Made by a program: the position numbers and the translations under genes | Assembly: GCA_963745945.1 (NCBI GenBank) | Contig: CAVUZG010000004.1 | Location: 1,178,001 to 1,242,000, forward strand | Reading direction: 5' to 3' | Length of the DNA stretch: 64,000 nt | Origin: DATFVA01 sp963745945 | GTDB lineage: Bacteria; Bacteroidota; Ignavibacteria; Ignavibacteriales; Ignavibacteriaceae | Shown: one piece after another, positions 9,168 through 19,246 of the stretch | Numbering within the stretch: the stretch's first letter is position 1 | Layout of the letters: each line of letters opens with the position of its first letter | Notes under the pieces: model-generated | The model's database searches: none | What the model was told of the DNA's origin: nothing | The model's input: only the letters and a program-made list of their open reading frames with translations

Positions 9168-9690
9168 CTAATGTAGCTTCTGGTAAATATTCATTAAAAA
9201 TTTTGTGAAGTCCGATTACTTCCGGCTGCGTCAGTATGAGATGGTTCCTGTTTAGATCGGCATCATTCCCATTTCTTCTTTCATTCTTTTCTGAGCCATC
9301 AGGATTCATCTGTGGAACTAACAACAGGTCTGCATCATTAAGAAATTTATCAAAAGATTTTTTCGCAATATCTTTTAGCAGCAACAAAGCTCCTTCTTTT
9401 CCAGATTGCTCATTTCCGTGCTGCTGTGCAAAAATCAGAATTTTAATTTTGGATTTATCTTCACCAAAATTTCCGTCTGAAATTTTTAATAAAGGAATCT
9501 TTCTTCCCTCAACTGATTCAGCTATATATTCCAGTTTAATTCTCTTATCCGCTTTAGAAATATTATTCAGAAAAGTAATCATTTGAGAATAAGAGGTAAG
9601 GCTATCAAAATTATTTTTTTCGAGAGGAGTTTGAACTTCCTGAGAGAAGATGGCTGCTGTTATAGCTAAAAATAATATTATAATTTTCAT
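9112..9690 (-). CDS. M14 zinc carboxypeptidase, N-terminal catalytic part (frameshifted)
   Basis: The 192-residue frame begins with a signal peptide (about residues 1-16, ending AAIFSQ) and carries the M14 zinc ligands: His91 and Glu94 in QQHGNEQ and His177 in LDVHEYY, with the substrate-binding Asn147-Arg148. It is predicted to be an exported carboxypeptidase. The frame ends prematurely at 9112-9114, just after DDWIK, while the expected continuation is in the neighbouring frame. The shift is a +1 event at the AAAG around 9126-9129. It follows the MenC-like gene with a 10-base gap. Confidence 0.8.
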   Translation of the reverse strand: MKIIILFLAITAAIFSQEVQTPLEKNNFDSLTSYSQMITFLNNISKADKRIKLEYIAESVEGRKIPLLKISDGNFGEDKSKIKILIFAQQHGNEQSGKEGALLLLKDIAKKSFDKFLNDADLLLVPQMNPDGSEKNERRNGNDADLNRNHLILTQPEVIGLHKIFNEYLPEATLDVHEYYPYSDDWIKVRIY

Positions 9691-9700
9691 TTGTCAGACT

Positions 9701-10813
9701 TTATTTATTATAAAATTCAAGTTTTTCTATTGTAACTTTTTTAAGATATTCTTCATCCACAATTGCACCACAGCCGGGAAGTCCGGGAACAGTAAGAGTT
9801 CCATCACTGTTAAGTTTAAATGGATTCTGAACTATATCTTTTTCAAAATATCTGTCGTTTGCGCTTATATCTCCGGGAAGAGAAAAATTATTCATACTTG
9901 CAAGTGCAACATTAAATGTTCTTCCGATTCCAGTTTCCAGCATTCCGCCGCACCAGACAGGAACAGATTTATCCTTACATAAATCGTGAATCTTTTTTGC
10001 GGGAGTTAATCCGCCTACTCGGCTTGGTTTAATATTAATTATTCTGCAGGCATTAATTTCAAGTGCGAATTCTGCATGCTCGGGGGAAATTATGCTTTCA
10101 TCAAGACACAAAGGAGTCTTTAATTCCTTTTGTAATTTGGAATGCTGAAAAATATCATCGTGAGCCAAAGGTTGTTCAATTAAAAGTAAATTATAATCAT
10201 CTAGTTTTTTGAGAAGCTCAGCATCTTCTAATTTATAAATACTGTTTGCATCAACCTGTAGTTTTATTTCCGGAAAATGTTTTCTTATTTCCTTAACAGG
10301 TTCGATATCAAATCTGGGTTTTATTTTTATTTTAATTCTCTGGTAACCTTCTTCCAAATAATCTTCAACAAGTTTTAATAATGTTTGAATATCTTTTTGA
10401 ATTCCAATGCTCACCCCGACAGGAACCCTTTTTTTTATACCTCCAATAAATTCAGAAAGATTTTTATTTTCAGCTTTACTGAAAATATCCCAAACTGCAA
10501 ACTCAAGGCATGTTTTTGCAATTTTATTTCCTCTCACAGGAGAAAAAAGCTCATCAACTTCTTCGGGAGAAAAAAATTTGTTGTTGCACAAAATTGGAAC
10601 TAAAAAATTTTTAAGAATTGACCAGGCAGTTTCTGTAGTTTCTTCATTATACCATGGTTCAAGTCCGGCAGGAGATTCTCCCCAACCGATTAAACCTTCC
10701 GAAAAAATTTTTGCGATTATTCCGTGATTGCCATCTTCAACCCATCCGCTGGTTTCAAATGGCTTTTTATAGGGAAGAAAAATTTTATAAAGTTCAATTT
10801 TTTCAATTTTCAT
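9701..10813 (-). CDS. o-Succinylbenzoate synthase / N-acylamino acid racemase (enolase superfamily)
   Basis: The 370-residue protein is in the MenC/NSAR branch of the muconate-cycloisomerase group. The catalytic lysine motif KIKIK, metal ligands in LQVDAN, LIEQPL and LCLDES, and the second lysine in NIKPSRVGGLT are all present, as is the family motif GGMLETGIGR. Such enzymes either make o-succinylbenzoate for menaquinone or racemise N-succinylamino acids, and some do both. No other men gene is nearby, while peptidase genes are, so the racemase role deserves consideration. It ends 10 bases before the M14 peptidase gene. Confidence 0.88.
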   Translation of the reverse strand: MKIEKIELYKIFLPYKKPFETSGWVEDGNHGIIAKIFSEGLIGWGESPAGLEPWYNEETTETAWSILKNFLVPILCNNKFFSPEEVDELFSPVRGNKIAKTCLEFAVWDIFSKAENKNLSEFIGGIKKRVPVGVSIGIQKDIQTLLKLVEDYLEEGYQRIKIKIKPRFDIEPVKEIRKHFPEIKLQVDANSIYKLEDAELLKKLDDYNLLLIEQPLAHDDIFQHSKLQKELKTPLCLDESIISPEHAEFALEINACRIINIKPSRVGGLTPAKKIHDLCKDKSVPVWCGGMLETGIGRTFNVALASMNNFSLPGDISANDRYFEKDIVQNPFKLNSDGTLTVPGLPGCGAIVDEEYLKKVTIEKLEFYNK

Positions 10814-10910
10814 AAAACGGGAAATTTAATTGAAGTGGAATGTCATTAGCTCAAAATTCTGTCGGTCAAATTAAAACAATGTAAAGTTTAAATTTATTTA
10901 ATAAAGTTTG

Positions 10911-11906
10911 CTAAAAACTTAATCCAACGGTTATTCTATGTACACTCGGTAAAATATTATAAAGTGCAAATGCATAATCAAAATAGATACTGCTGCCTGA
11001 GAAAGGAACCGTTGTACCGGCACCGAATGTAAAGTCCTCATCATCATAATTAAATTTATAACCTCCCCGCAAGTACAATCTGTCGAAGAAAGAAAATTCA
11101 GTTCCGAAGTGAAGCCTTTCGCTGTTATCATTTGGATGTACAGCATCAATTCCGCCCCTGATTTTTATAAAATCTGCCTGGTAAATATCAAACCCGATTC
11201 CCACCTGAAAATTGAGCGGAAGCGGATAAGTATCTGTTTTTAATGCCCCTGGTGCCAACCGGCTTGTAGGATAATTACCATTTTTGGCGTAAACAATATC
11301 CAGGTCCGGTCCCTGAAACTGAAGCTCACCGCCGAAGTTTGCCATGCTCATTGCTATTGTAAGATTTTGGAAATCAAGCCTGTACTGCGTTCCGATATCA
11401 AATGCAAAGCCGTCGGCAGTTTCGTTCCATATTCTCTGCGATACATATTTAACTGTTACTCCCACACCAAACCTGTCTGTTAAATACTTTGCATAGCTGA
11501 TACCCAGCGCAAGATCACCAGCATCAAAAAACCTTCCGGTTCCATTAGGTTGTTCTTCTGTAGTTATCTCCATTTCACCCGTTGTAAAAGATATTAAGCT
11601 TAACGCTACAGACCCTGCATCCTGCATATTATAGACAACTGCAGCTGCATTTAAGTCGAAGAGATCAAACCAGTTCATATATGAAAACTGTGCTTCAACG
11701 GAATTTACTTTTACAATTCCTGCGGGGTTCCAGAATACGGAAGAAGCATCTCCGGTTAAACCTACAACTGCACCACCCATTGCTGTTTCTCTGGCTCCAA
11801 TTGGAATTTGAAGAAATTGTGCCCCGGATGTACCCAGGTTAGCATTTTGGGCAGAAGATACTCCTGTAACAAAAAGTAAAGTAAAAATTGTAAATATTTT
11901 TTTCAT
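10911..11906 (-). CDS. PorV/PorQ-family outer membrane protein
   Basis: The 331-residue protein has a signal peptide (to about residue 19, VSSAQ) and the PorV-family N-terminus with IPIGARETAMGGAVVGLTGDASSVFWNPAG. The rest is a run of amphipathic beta strands ending in an aromatic residue, typical of a FadL-like barrel. PorV shuttles T9SS cargo to the sortase on the outer surface. It is last in a minus-strand series after a TonB-dependent receptor and a large secreted protein, with 33 bases between it and the latter. Confidence 0.88.
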   Translation of the reverse strand: MKKIFTIFTLLFVTGVSSAQNANLGTSGAQFLQIPIGARETAMGGAVVGLTGDASSVFWNPAGIVKVNSVEAQFSYMNWFDLFDLNAAAVVYNMQDAGSVALSLISFTTGEMEITTEEQPNGTGRFFDAGDLALGISYAKYLTDRFGVGVTVKYVSQRIWNETADGFAFDIGTQYRLDFQNLTIAMSMANFGGELQFQGPDLDIVYAKNGNYPTSRLAPGALKTDTYPLPLNFQVGIGFDIYQADFIKIRGGIDAVHPNDNSERLHFGTEFSFFDRLYLRGGYKFNYDDEDFTFGAGTTVPFSGSSIYFDYAFALYNILPSVHRITVGLSF

Positions 11907-11939
11907 GCAATCTCCATAGTATTCTCAGCTGTAATGATA

Positions 11940-14687
11940 TTATTTGATTACAGCAAAACGATCTTTAAATTCTGATCCGGATGATTTAACTACATAAATG
12001 TAAACACCGGGGGCAATTTCTCTTCCGCTCTCGGTCCTAAGATCCCACACTTCAGTTCCGTTAGAAGAATTGTGATGAAGCGTTTTAACAAGATCTGCAT
12101 TAACTGAAAAAATATAAATAGTACACTCTGAAGGTAGACGTGTAAATTGAATCTGTCTTAGTGGTTCTCTTCTTAGTTCACCATACTCACGTTCAAATAA
12201 ACTTGATACCAGGTAAGGATTAGGAACAACTTTAATTCTATTAATATTTTCTGATATTGATGTTATATCATTTGTCGCTCCCTTTATTTTGAAACTATAC
12301 TTATCCCTGATACCAGGATGAACAGGGGCAAGTGTTTCAACTGAAAAAATATTACCGGCAGATGGAGGATTATCAGAAGGGAATTCCACCTGTGCTTTAA
12401 TACCATCAAACTCAAAAGTATCAAGATCATAGAGACTATCGGCTGAGAGAATTGTATCCATTGCAGAATTCCTTACCAAAATGGAAATGAATCCATCCTG
12501 CCCGTTCATTCCTTTCGAAGTGGTTGAAACGAGATACATATCAGTTTTAATCAGTGTATCTGCAACTACATTAAATTTAATATCAATATTCTCTGTTCCA
12601 CCTACTCTGGATACACTCTGAATTAAATCCGGCTGGACAAGATTGAACAGAACACCATCTGTTGTTGCCTGTGGCTGTCCAACATTAAACGGTCTAGATG
12701 CAACAACTGTATCCTGTTCGTTTTTAACAACACAAACAGAAAAATCTATAGTAATCAAATCTCCAGATTCAGGGAGTTTTTCAGGCGGAGTTGAAGGATC
12801 ATCTGTTAGAGAAGACTTAAAACCGTATCCCGGAAAATCTATAACTCTTCCGCCGGGAGGATATCCATAACCCTCTCTCCCAATCAGTTGCCCGGTGGTA
12901 AGATTGTATAAATTATAAGAAGAAGGAGAAAGAAACTGAATTCCGAATTTATAAGGTTTAGTTAAAGATGAATCAGTAATAATTATTGAAACATTTGTTT
13001 CCAGATCGCCTTTTTCTTTTTTTGATATATAGGTAAAACCTGTCTGATATGAATTTCCGGCAAGCGCTGCAGTATCTACCGGGTTTACCTGAAGTATATA
13101 ATTAGATTCTCCGTAAATCTTCCGCACGTCATATGATGAAACGGGGCTGCGCCCAATAGCTTCCGTTCTTGGAATTATCGAAACAGTATTTATGGCTTCA
13201 AGAGTGTTACCGATTGCGCTTTCAAGACTCTCAAGATTCGCATCTCCCCTGTCATATGAAGTAATTGAATACCAGTACTCAAATCCATTTATTACTGTTG
13301 TATCTGTATAAGTGTACTGAAGACCTGTGTTTTTCCCCTGTGAATTCACGATATCAAAATCTGCGATCTTATTCCACGTAGCACCCTGATCCTGGCTTCT
13401 ATAAATCCGGTATCCTTCAAAATCATATTCGCCTGTAAATTTATCTTTTGATTTTTCAGCGATATCATCCCAGAAAAGAATGGATTTAAAATCCCCGGCT
13501 TTACCATAAAGGTGTGGACGGGCAGGCGGTTTGGGAAGTTCAAAATTTGCGTTGACTGTATTTTGAGCCTGTGTAGCTGCAGTAAGAATTTCATCCAATG
13601 TTTCACCAGCAACAAGAGCAGTTATAAAAGTAAGAGTATCTCCGACATTTAAATCATATGGACCGGAAGATATATTTGCAAGAATATCCAAACCCGAAGC
13701 CGGTATAGTGGCTGGATCATCATAGTGTAATGATGTATTTGAGCCCAAATGAAAATATTTTGACCCAATTGACGAATTGTAAAGACTCTGAGCACTCGAC
13801 ATAATTCCGTACTGAATTGTATCCTGATCAAGATCATCGTCGTAAATGTTGTAATGCATATCTGTAATTCCCCTTTCAACACCGTTTACCTCCGGGGTTT
13901 TAAGAAAGGCAACTCCGAAAAAACCTGTCTTGCCATCGGGCCATTCATTTGAAATACCATCATCAAAGAAATAGACAACTTTTTTTTCTGCATTATAGTC
14001 AAGTTTATCATCACCGTATTCAGGGTCTCCGCCACTGACATTTCCTACATCAATATCTGTGTATAAATCAAAATAAACTCCGGAAAGATTGTTATTACCG
14101 ACATTAATTATCTGGAATTTATAGAAAATCATATTTTTTGCAAAATTTACCCCGAATGCATAACCGGTTTGTGCCACAAGAATTCCAAGGACACTTTTCG
14201 TGTTATTACTATCGCTGTAAACACAATAACTGTCCTGATCAGAAATGATAACCGGATTTCCCTGAGCGTTTTTAACCGGCCAGCCTAGCTGGGTATTCCA
14301 TGTTTCCGGATTATCACTGAAAGCAATTTGTGCAAGATCAGGATTATGGTAACCGCCAACAGCTTCCCATTCTTCATCAGTAGTATATCTACCCTGAATA
14401 ACATTTCCCGGAATACCTACCATTGGATTTATCCTGTATATATAATTTTTCGTGCTGTTGATAGGAAATTCTCCTGAAGGACCCTGCGTTATTGTTCTTG
14501 GATAAAGTTTACCACGGTTTTCAAAAAATAATCCTATGTTACTTGCATTGTGTATCCCTGCTGCACGATCATTTATTCCAAGAGGTTTATAAAAAGAGGA
14601 ACTGTTTTCTTCCTTATCTTTTTGCTGAGCAGTAAGAGAAAAGATAGTTAGAATTGAGATCAATAAAATTTTCAGGATAGTTTTCAT
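11940..14687 (-). CDS. Large secreted protein with FN3-like module and C-terminal sorting-like domain
   Basis: About 915 residues. The open frame extends to a TTG at 14717, but the ATG at 14687 starts directly on a signal peptide (MKTILKILLISILTIFSLTAQ), so I use it. A fibronectin-like stretch lies around residues 400-490 (GYRIYRSQDQGATWNKIADF). The C-terminus has VVPNPYLV, a SECTIYIFSVNADLVKTL strand and APGVYIYVVKSSG, the pattern of T9SS type A sorting domains. It lies between a TonB receptor and a PorV-like gene, so it is probably an exported surface protein of that system. Substrate unknown. Confidence 0.75.
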   Translation of the reverse strand: MKTILKILLISILTIFSLTAQQKDKEENSSSFYKPLGINDRAAGIHNASNIGLFFENRGKLYPRTITQGPSGEFPINSTKNYIYRINPMVGIPGNVIQGRYTTDEEWEAVGGYHNPDLAQIAFSDNPETWNTQLGWPVKNAQGNPVIISDQDSYCVYSDSNNTKSVLGILVAQTGYAFGVNFAKNMIFYKFQIINVGNNNLSGVYFDLYTDIDVGNVSGGDPEYGDDKLDYNAEKKVVYFFDDGISNEWPDGKTGFFGVAFLKTPEVNGVERGITDMHYNIYDDDLDQDTIQYGIMSSAQSLYNSSIGSKYFHLGSNTSLHYDDPATIPASGLDILANISSGPYDLNVGDTLTFITALVAGETLDEILTAATQAQNTVNANFELPKPPARPHLYGKAGDFKSILFWDDIAEKSKDKFTGEYDFEGYRIYRSQDQGATWNKIADFDIVNSQGKNTGLQYTYTDTTVINGFEYWYSITSYDRGDANLESLESAIGNTLEAINTVSIIPRTEAIGRSPVSSYDVRKIYGESNYILQVNPVDTAALAGNSYQTGFTYISKKEKGDLETNVSIIITDSSLTKPYKFGIQFLSPSSYNLYNLTTGQLIGREGYGYPPGGRVIDFPGYGFKSSLTDDPSTPPEKLPESGDLITIDFSVCVVKNEQDTVVASRPFNVGQPQATTDGVLFNLVQPDLIQSVSRVGGTENIDIKFNVVADTLIKTDMYLVSTTSKGMNGQDGFISILVRNSAMDTILSADSLYDLDTFEFDGIKAQVEFPSDNPPSAGNIFSVETLAPVHPGIRDKYSFKIKGATNDITSISENINRIKVVPNPYLVSSLFEREYGELRREPLRQIQFTRLPSECTIYIFSVNADLVKTLHHNSSNGTEVWDLRTESGREIAPGVYIYVVKSSGSEFKDRFAVIK

Positions 14688-14713
14688 AGTCTTTTGTTTT
14701 TTAGTTTCATAAA

Positions 14714-17170
14714 TCAAAACTTAAATGTTGCGCCAAGTCTAATTGATCTCGGCGGACCGAAGTTTGAAGGATCCTGCATATATTCTCTTGAATGACCTCC
14801 TTCAAAAGTAAAATTGGGATCCCCTGTATCACCATATACATATAATATATTTCTGTGGTCTGTAATGTTAAGTACCTCGGCAAATATTCTTAAAGAATAA
14901 TTAGCTATGACGGGAAATTCTTTCCCTATCATTAAGTCTATAGAATAAGTTGCGGGCATTCTTAACGAATTTTTTTCAACAAAACCAATGTCACGTCCGC
15001 TTGGAGTATATGGATAGCCAGAAGCAACACGCGCTATAACACTTATATCCATTCTTTCCATTAACATGCTGCCGAAGAAATCAGGACCTTCACCCTCGGG
15101 AATGGTGTATGTACCGGAAAAATTAAATACATGGGTTTTATCAAAATCGAGATAGTAAAGCTGGGTTGATTCCTGTGTACCCGGATATTGTTCGGTTTCA
15201 GATGAAGCACTTCCTTTGGAAACAGAATAAGTATACGTCAGTCCGCCTGAAAAATATTTATCCGGTCGTATATCAATATTAATTTCAAATCCTTTAACAT
15301 TTGCATAATCCTCATTCACATAAAGAGTATAACCTGTATATCTTCCGTCAACATAAGGGAAAAAATATCTTGTTCCGATCAAGCCGGTAATATCTTTATA
15401 GTAAGCTGTAAGATCAATTGCTATTCTATCGCTAAACTGATGAGATATTCCAACCTCATAAGCTATAGTTCTTTCTGCATCAAGATCGGCCTGACCAAAC
15501 AGAGGTTCTCTCACATTTAAATCATACTGCCTGTTTTCAAACAAATATTGGTATTCGGGATTCTGGAAAAAATGACCATACGCAAAATGAAGTTTTGTTC
15601 TGTCTGAAATTGGATGTGCTATTCCAATCCTGGGAGAAAATTGTGTTCTGGGTTTAACCTTAAGAACCGAATAGGGATCCAGAGGATTATTTCTAAATTC
15701 CGCATTTGCATTCAGGTAATCGAATCTTAAACCAACATTAATTATAAGATAAGGAAATTCAATTTTGTCCTGAGCATATGCAGCCATTTCAAATGGTTTG
15801 GTTGAATAATCATTTATGTAAGGAAAATTTCTTGTAGGATCATAAACATTAAAATATCTCAGCCATTGCTGCTTATATGAGCCACCGAATTTTACTTCAT
15901 TTATAGAACCGATCTGCCATACAGCATCAAGTTTTGCATCAGCGGTAACTGTGCGGCTGTCCCGCACTTCAACCGGATCGGCTCTTTTATAAAATTCAAA
16001 TCCATTACCTATATTATCAAAGTATTCCCACTCGCTTGACGAAAGATAATCAGCAGTATCCTTATCAATACCCGAGTAAAACCCCTGGTTGAAGTAGGAG
16101 AATCTCAGATCATAAAAAAAGTTGTTTACTACCGTGTGCGTAAGTGTTAACGCACTCTGCCAGCTATCATTCCTTCTCCTGAGATACTGGTCCGGAATAT
16201 ATTTAAAGCTATGGCTGTATCCCTGGCTGCTGCCAATGCTTCCGCGATTAAGGATAGAAATTTTCATGTGGGGAATTACCGAAGTAGTAAATTTTGCCAG
16301 TCCTGTGTTTTCTTTATCATATCCGAATGGAAGATAACTTCCCTGCCGGTTACTTTCGCCGGAAAGAAAAAACCTGATGTCATTTGATATAAGTGGACCG
16401 CTGAAACTTCCATTGATTCTTGCTTCGTGAAGATCATTATATCTTGGTACTCCAAATTCACTCGTCCTGTATTCAAGCTTTCCTGAGTAATGATCAGACC
16501 CATCTCTTGTGACAATATTAACTACACCGCTTAGTGCATTTCCATATTCTGCATTAAAGGTGCCTGAGAGCAGACTCATTTCCTGGATCGCATCATTATT
16601 AATTTGAGTTGCCAAACCGCCGAGCAGCGGGTCCTGAACATACATTCCATCAACAAGGTAGGCGACTTCATTTGATCTTCCTCCGCGAATGTGAAGATTT
16701 GATCCGCTTCCAACCACACCTGCCTGAAGACTCAGGAGTTCAGTAAAGGAGGATACGGGCAATGCTTCAATTTCTTCTCTTGTTAGAACAGAGATAGAAC
16801 TGGTTAAATCTTTTTGAATGAGAGGTGTTTTGGCTGTAACTACAACCTCACCTACCTGAATGGATTTTGGTTTTAACTGAGCCGGAAGATTTGTGGTTTG
16901 ATCAACTACAATTTTAACTCCTTCAAACAAAGTAGTTTCGTAACCGAGATAACTGACTTTAACCGTGTAACTCCCCGGAGGAATATTTAGAATAATAAAA
17001 TTTCCATCAGCATTAGTAGCCGCACCAAGATTAGTTCCGTTAATTAATACATTTGCTCCTATTAGAGATTCGCCTGATTGTGCGTCTGTAACCTTACCGG
17101 AAAGTTTTCCCGTTGTACCTGCCAATATTGAAATTTGAAGTGTAAGAAGTAGTAGTAAAATTTTTTTCAT
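14714..17170 (-). CDS. TonB-dependent outer membrane receptor with carboxypeptidase-regulatory-like N-domain
   Basis: The 818-residue protein has a signal peptide, then a CarboxypepD_reg-like beta domain (GKLSGKVTDAQSGESLIGANV to about residue 105), then the plug (LTREEIEALPVSSFTELL, LHIRGGRSNEVAYLVDGM) and a 22-strand-type barrel ending in a Phe. Such receptors import large substrates such as oligopeptides, glycans or chelates using TonB energy. It is preceded by an RpiR regulator (30-base gap) and followed by a large secreted protein. The substrate is not shown by sequence; nearby peptidases suggest peptides. Confidence 0.92.
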   Translation of the reverse strand: MKKILLLLLTLQISILAGTTGKLSGKVTDAQSGESLIGANVLINGTNLGAATNADGNFIILNIPPGSYTVKVSYLGYETTLFEGVKIVVDQTTNLPAQLKPKSIQVGEVVVTAKTPLIQKDLTSSISVLTREEIEALPVSSFTELLSLQAGVVGSGSNLHIRGGRSNEVAYLVDGMYVQDPLLGGLATQINNDAIQEMSLLSGTFNAEYGNALSGVVNIVTRDGSDHYSGKLEYRTSEFGVPRYNDLHEARINGSFSGPLISNDIRFFLSGESNRQGSYLPFGYDKENTGLAKFTTSVIPHMKISILNRGSIGSSQGYSHSFKYIPDQYLRRRNDSWQSALTLTHTVVNNFFYDLRFSYFNQGFYSGIDKDTADYLSSSEWEYFDNIGNGFEFYKRADPVEVRDSRTVTADAKLDAVWQIGSINEVKFGGSYKQQWLRYFNVYDPTRNFPYINDYSTKPFEMAAYAQDKIEFPYLIINVGLRFDYLNANAEFRNNPLDPYSVLKVKPRTQFSPRIGIAHPISDRTKLHFAYGHFFQNPEYQYLFENRQYDLNVREPLFGQADLDAERTIAYEVGISHQFSDRIAIDLTAYYKDITGLIGTRYFFPYVDGRYTGYTLYVNEDYANVKGFEINIDIRPDKYFSGGLTYTYSVSKGSASSETEQYPGTQESTQLYYLDFDKTHVFNFSGTYTIPEGEGPDFFGSMLMERMDISVIARVASGYPYTPSGRDIGFVEKNSLRMPATYSIDLMIGKEFPVIANYSLRIFAEVLNITDHRNILYVYGDTGDPNFTFEGGHSREYMQDPSNFGPPRSIRLGATFKF

Positions 17171-17200
17171 AAAAACTCCGGTTATATTTCAGGCTATAGT

Positions 17201-18058
17201 TTATCTCACAATAAGTTTTTGATTCTCCGTCAGCCTGTTACTTTCCTGTAATACCTTTTCAGCCTTCGTTTTATTTTTCATCGCGCATTCCGTGGCAATT
17301 GCATTTATTATAACTGAAATAGCTGCAAAAGAATTTGTGTACAACATATTTTCACTTTGCACAACAAGATTAATTTTTGAGAAAAAGGTTACGGGAGAAG
17401 CTTCTTTATTCGTAATTGAAATTAACCTGATCCCTTTATTTTTGGCATATTCGCACGCCTCTACGGTTTCTTTTGAATAAGGCGGAAATGAGAACGCAAT
17501 TATCAGGTCATTCTTTTTAAGGAACATTATCTGTTCGTGAAAAATTGAATAATCATGTTTAAATACTGATGCATCTATTCCAACCTGGGTTAACTGGTAT
17601 GCAAGAATTTCAGCAAGCAGATAGGAAATTCCGAGTCCTGCAGTAAAGACTCTTTCAGCTTTTACAATTTCTTTTACGGCATTTCTAAAATTGTCCCTTT
17701 CTATAAGACTGAGCGTATCATTGATATTTTTGATATCCTGGTTTGCAACCGTGGTAAGAAGATCATCTTCTATTTTTTGTTTATCGAATAACGGAAAAAT
17801 GGTTCTTCCGCTTAGCTGGTTTTGAAGTGACTCACCGACTGCATCCCTAAGCTCGCTGTAACCTGAAAATCCTGTCCTTTGGGCAAACCTGACAACCGAA
17901 GCCACACTAGCTCCGGTTGCCTTAGAAACTTCCTGGACACTTAAAAAAGGAATGCTATCAAAATTATCAATAAAGTAATCAGCAACCTTTTTTTGATTTT
18001 TAGGCAGCTCTTTATATTTATTCTGAATTTTATCTTTTATTTCTTTATATCTGGCCAT
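17201..18058 (-). CDS. MurR/RpiR-family transcriptional regulator
   Basis: The 285-residue protein has an N-terminal HTH_6 domain (about 1-80, with VADYFIDNFDSIPFLSVQEVSKATGAS) and a C-terminal SIS domain (about 120-260, GLGISYLLAEILAYQLTQVG). SIS domains bind phosphosugars or related ligands. It is embedded in a co-directional series between the T9SS cargo and TonB receptor genes, so it probably regulates that locus. RpiR-type regulators are also known next to amino-acid-polymer utilisation genes, which fits the cyanophycinase-like neighbour. Confidence 0.9.
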   Translation of the reverse strand: MARYKEIKDKIQNKYKELPKNQKKVADYFIDNFDSIPFLSVQEVSKATGASVASVVRFAQRTGFSGYSELRDAVGESLQNQLSGRTIFPLFDKQKIEDDLLTTVANQDIKNINDTLSLIERDNFRNAVKEIVKAERVFTAGLGISYLLAEILAYQLTQVGIDASVFKHDYSIFHEQIMFLKKNDLIIAFSFPPYSKETVEACEYAKNKGIRLISITNKEASPVTFFSKINLVVQSENMLYTNSFAAISVIINAIATECAMKNKTKAEKVLQESNRLTENQKLIVR

Positions 18059-18089
18059 TTCAAAAAAAGATTTAATTTATACAATGTAA

Positions 18090-19202
18090 TTATTTTAAGA
18101 GCATCATCTTTTTAGTTGAAACGAAATTTCCTGCTTTCAATGTATAGAAATAAATTCCGGCTGCTAAATTACCAGCATTAAACTGAACATTATAACTTCC
18201 TGCTTCATATTCTTTATTTACCACTGAGGCAACTTTTTGACCAAGTAGATTATATACATCAAGATTTACTCTTTCTCTTTGCGGAACGGAAAATGAAATT
18301 ATTGTTGAAGGGTTAAATGGGTTTGGATAATTCTGATTTAACTTATAATCTAGAACATTTAGTTTACTTTGTTTAACATCTGTAATAGTCCCGTAATGAC
18401 CTTCTGCTAAAGCCATATTAGCTAACATATTTGATTCATTTGTTCCGACAGCTATAGCCATGTAAACGGTTCTCATTCCCTGGGGCTGAAGTGTTTCACT
18501 TCCTGTACCCATAATACCTACACCACCATTAGCATCAGTAATTAATACACTGGTATTAATACCGCCTGTTAACCAGTTATAATAACCTGTGTCACTATCT
18601 GTATAAGTATCAAACCAGATAAATGAAGTTGCAGCAGCAGTTGGTTCGGATAATATTTTAATTCCAACGTAAGTATTTTCATATTGATATAAAATATTGT
18701 TTGTCTGGTTGAAATAGATTGTGTCGTTTTCATAAGTGTTATTTACATCCTGAACAATATCCAAACCCACAATTGTAGGAAGAGCAGATGATTCTTCGTT
18801 CGTAATATCAAATTTGATAAGTGCACAATCTTCACCATTCCATGCATAAAGATTCTGCCCAACCAGAACATTCGGCGGTAAACCAGAGTAAGCATTATTG
18901 TATGTTCCTGTAACTTCAAAATCACTCAGCGAAGGACTCGAAACCAAAGTTGTCGGGTCGACAATATCCAGATCATTCCAGTAATCTAAAACCTCATCAG
19001 GATTGCCGGCAACAAGGACAGAAGCCCGATCAAGTTGATATAATGTATCTGCACCCTGGAATGTTTGAACACGTACAGCACCATAATCATCAACTCGGAA
19101 TAAGACATTTCCTGTATTAACGAAAACCTGTGCCATTCCAACTTCAGTTAAAATGAAGAGAAATGAAAAAAGTATTAGCGTGAATTGTAACTGTTTTCTC
19201 AT
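18090..19202 (-). CDS. T9SS type A sorting-domain secreted protein
   Basis: The frame can be extended to 19337, but the ATG at 19202 has a strong AGGAGG ribosome site eight bases upstream and begins a signal peptide (MRKQLQFTLILFSFLFILTEVGMAQ), so about 370 residues are predicted. The last 80 residues are a clear T9SS sorting domain (LNQNYPNPFNPSTIISF, LDVYNLLGQKV, AAGIYFYTLKAG, ending MMLLK). The middle part, rich in Asn, Asp and Tyr, matches no family I recognise. It is expected to be exported to the surface. It lies between the YfcC transporter and the RpiR regulator. Confidence 0.85.
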   Translation of the reverse strand: MRKQLQFTLILFSFLFILTEVGMAQVFVNTGNVLFRVDDYGAVRVQTFQGADTLYQLDRASVLVAGNPDEVLDYWNDLDIVDPTTLVSSPSLSDFEVTGTYNNAYSGLPPNVLVGQNLYAWNGEDCALIKFDITNEESSALPTIVGLDIVQDVNNTYENDTIYFNQTNNILYQYENTYVGIKILSEPTAAATSFIWFDTYTDSDTGYYNWLTGGINTSVLITDANGGVGIMGTGSETLQPQGMRTVYMAIAVGTNESNMLANMALAEGHYGTITDVKQSKLNVLDYKLNQNYPNPFNPSTIISFSVPQRERVNLDVYNLLGQKVASVVNKEYEAGSYNVQFNAGNLAAGIYFYTLKAGNFVSTKKMMLLK

Positions 19203-19246
19203 AACGAACCTCCTAATATTAATTAGTAAATTTTTTATACCTGCAC

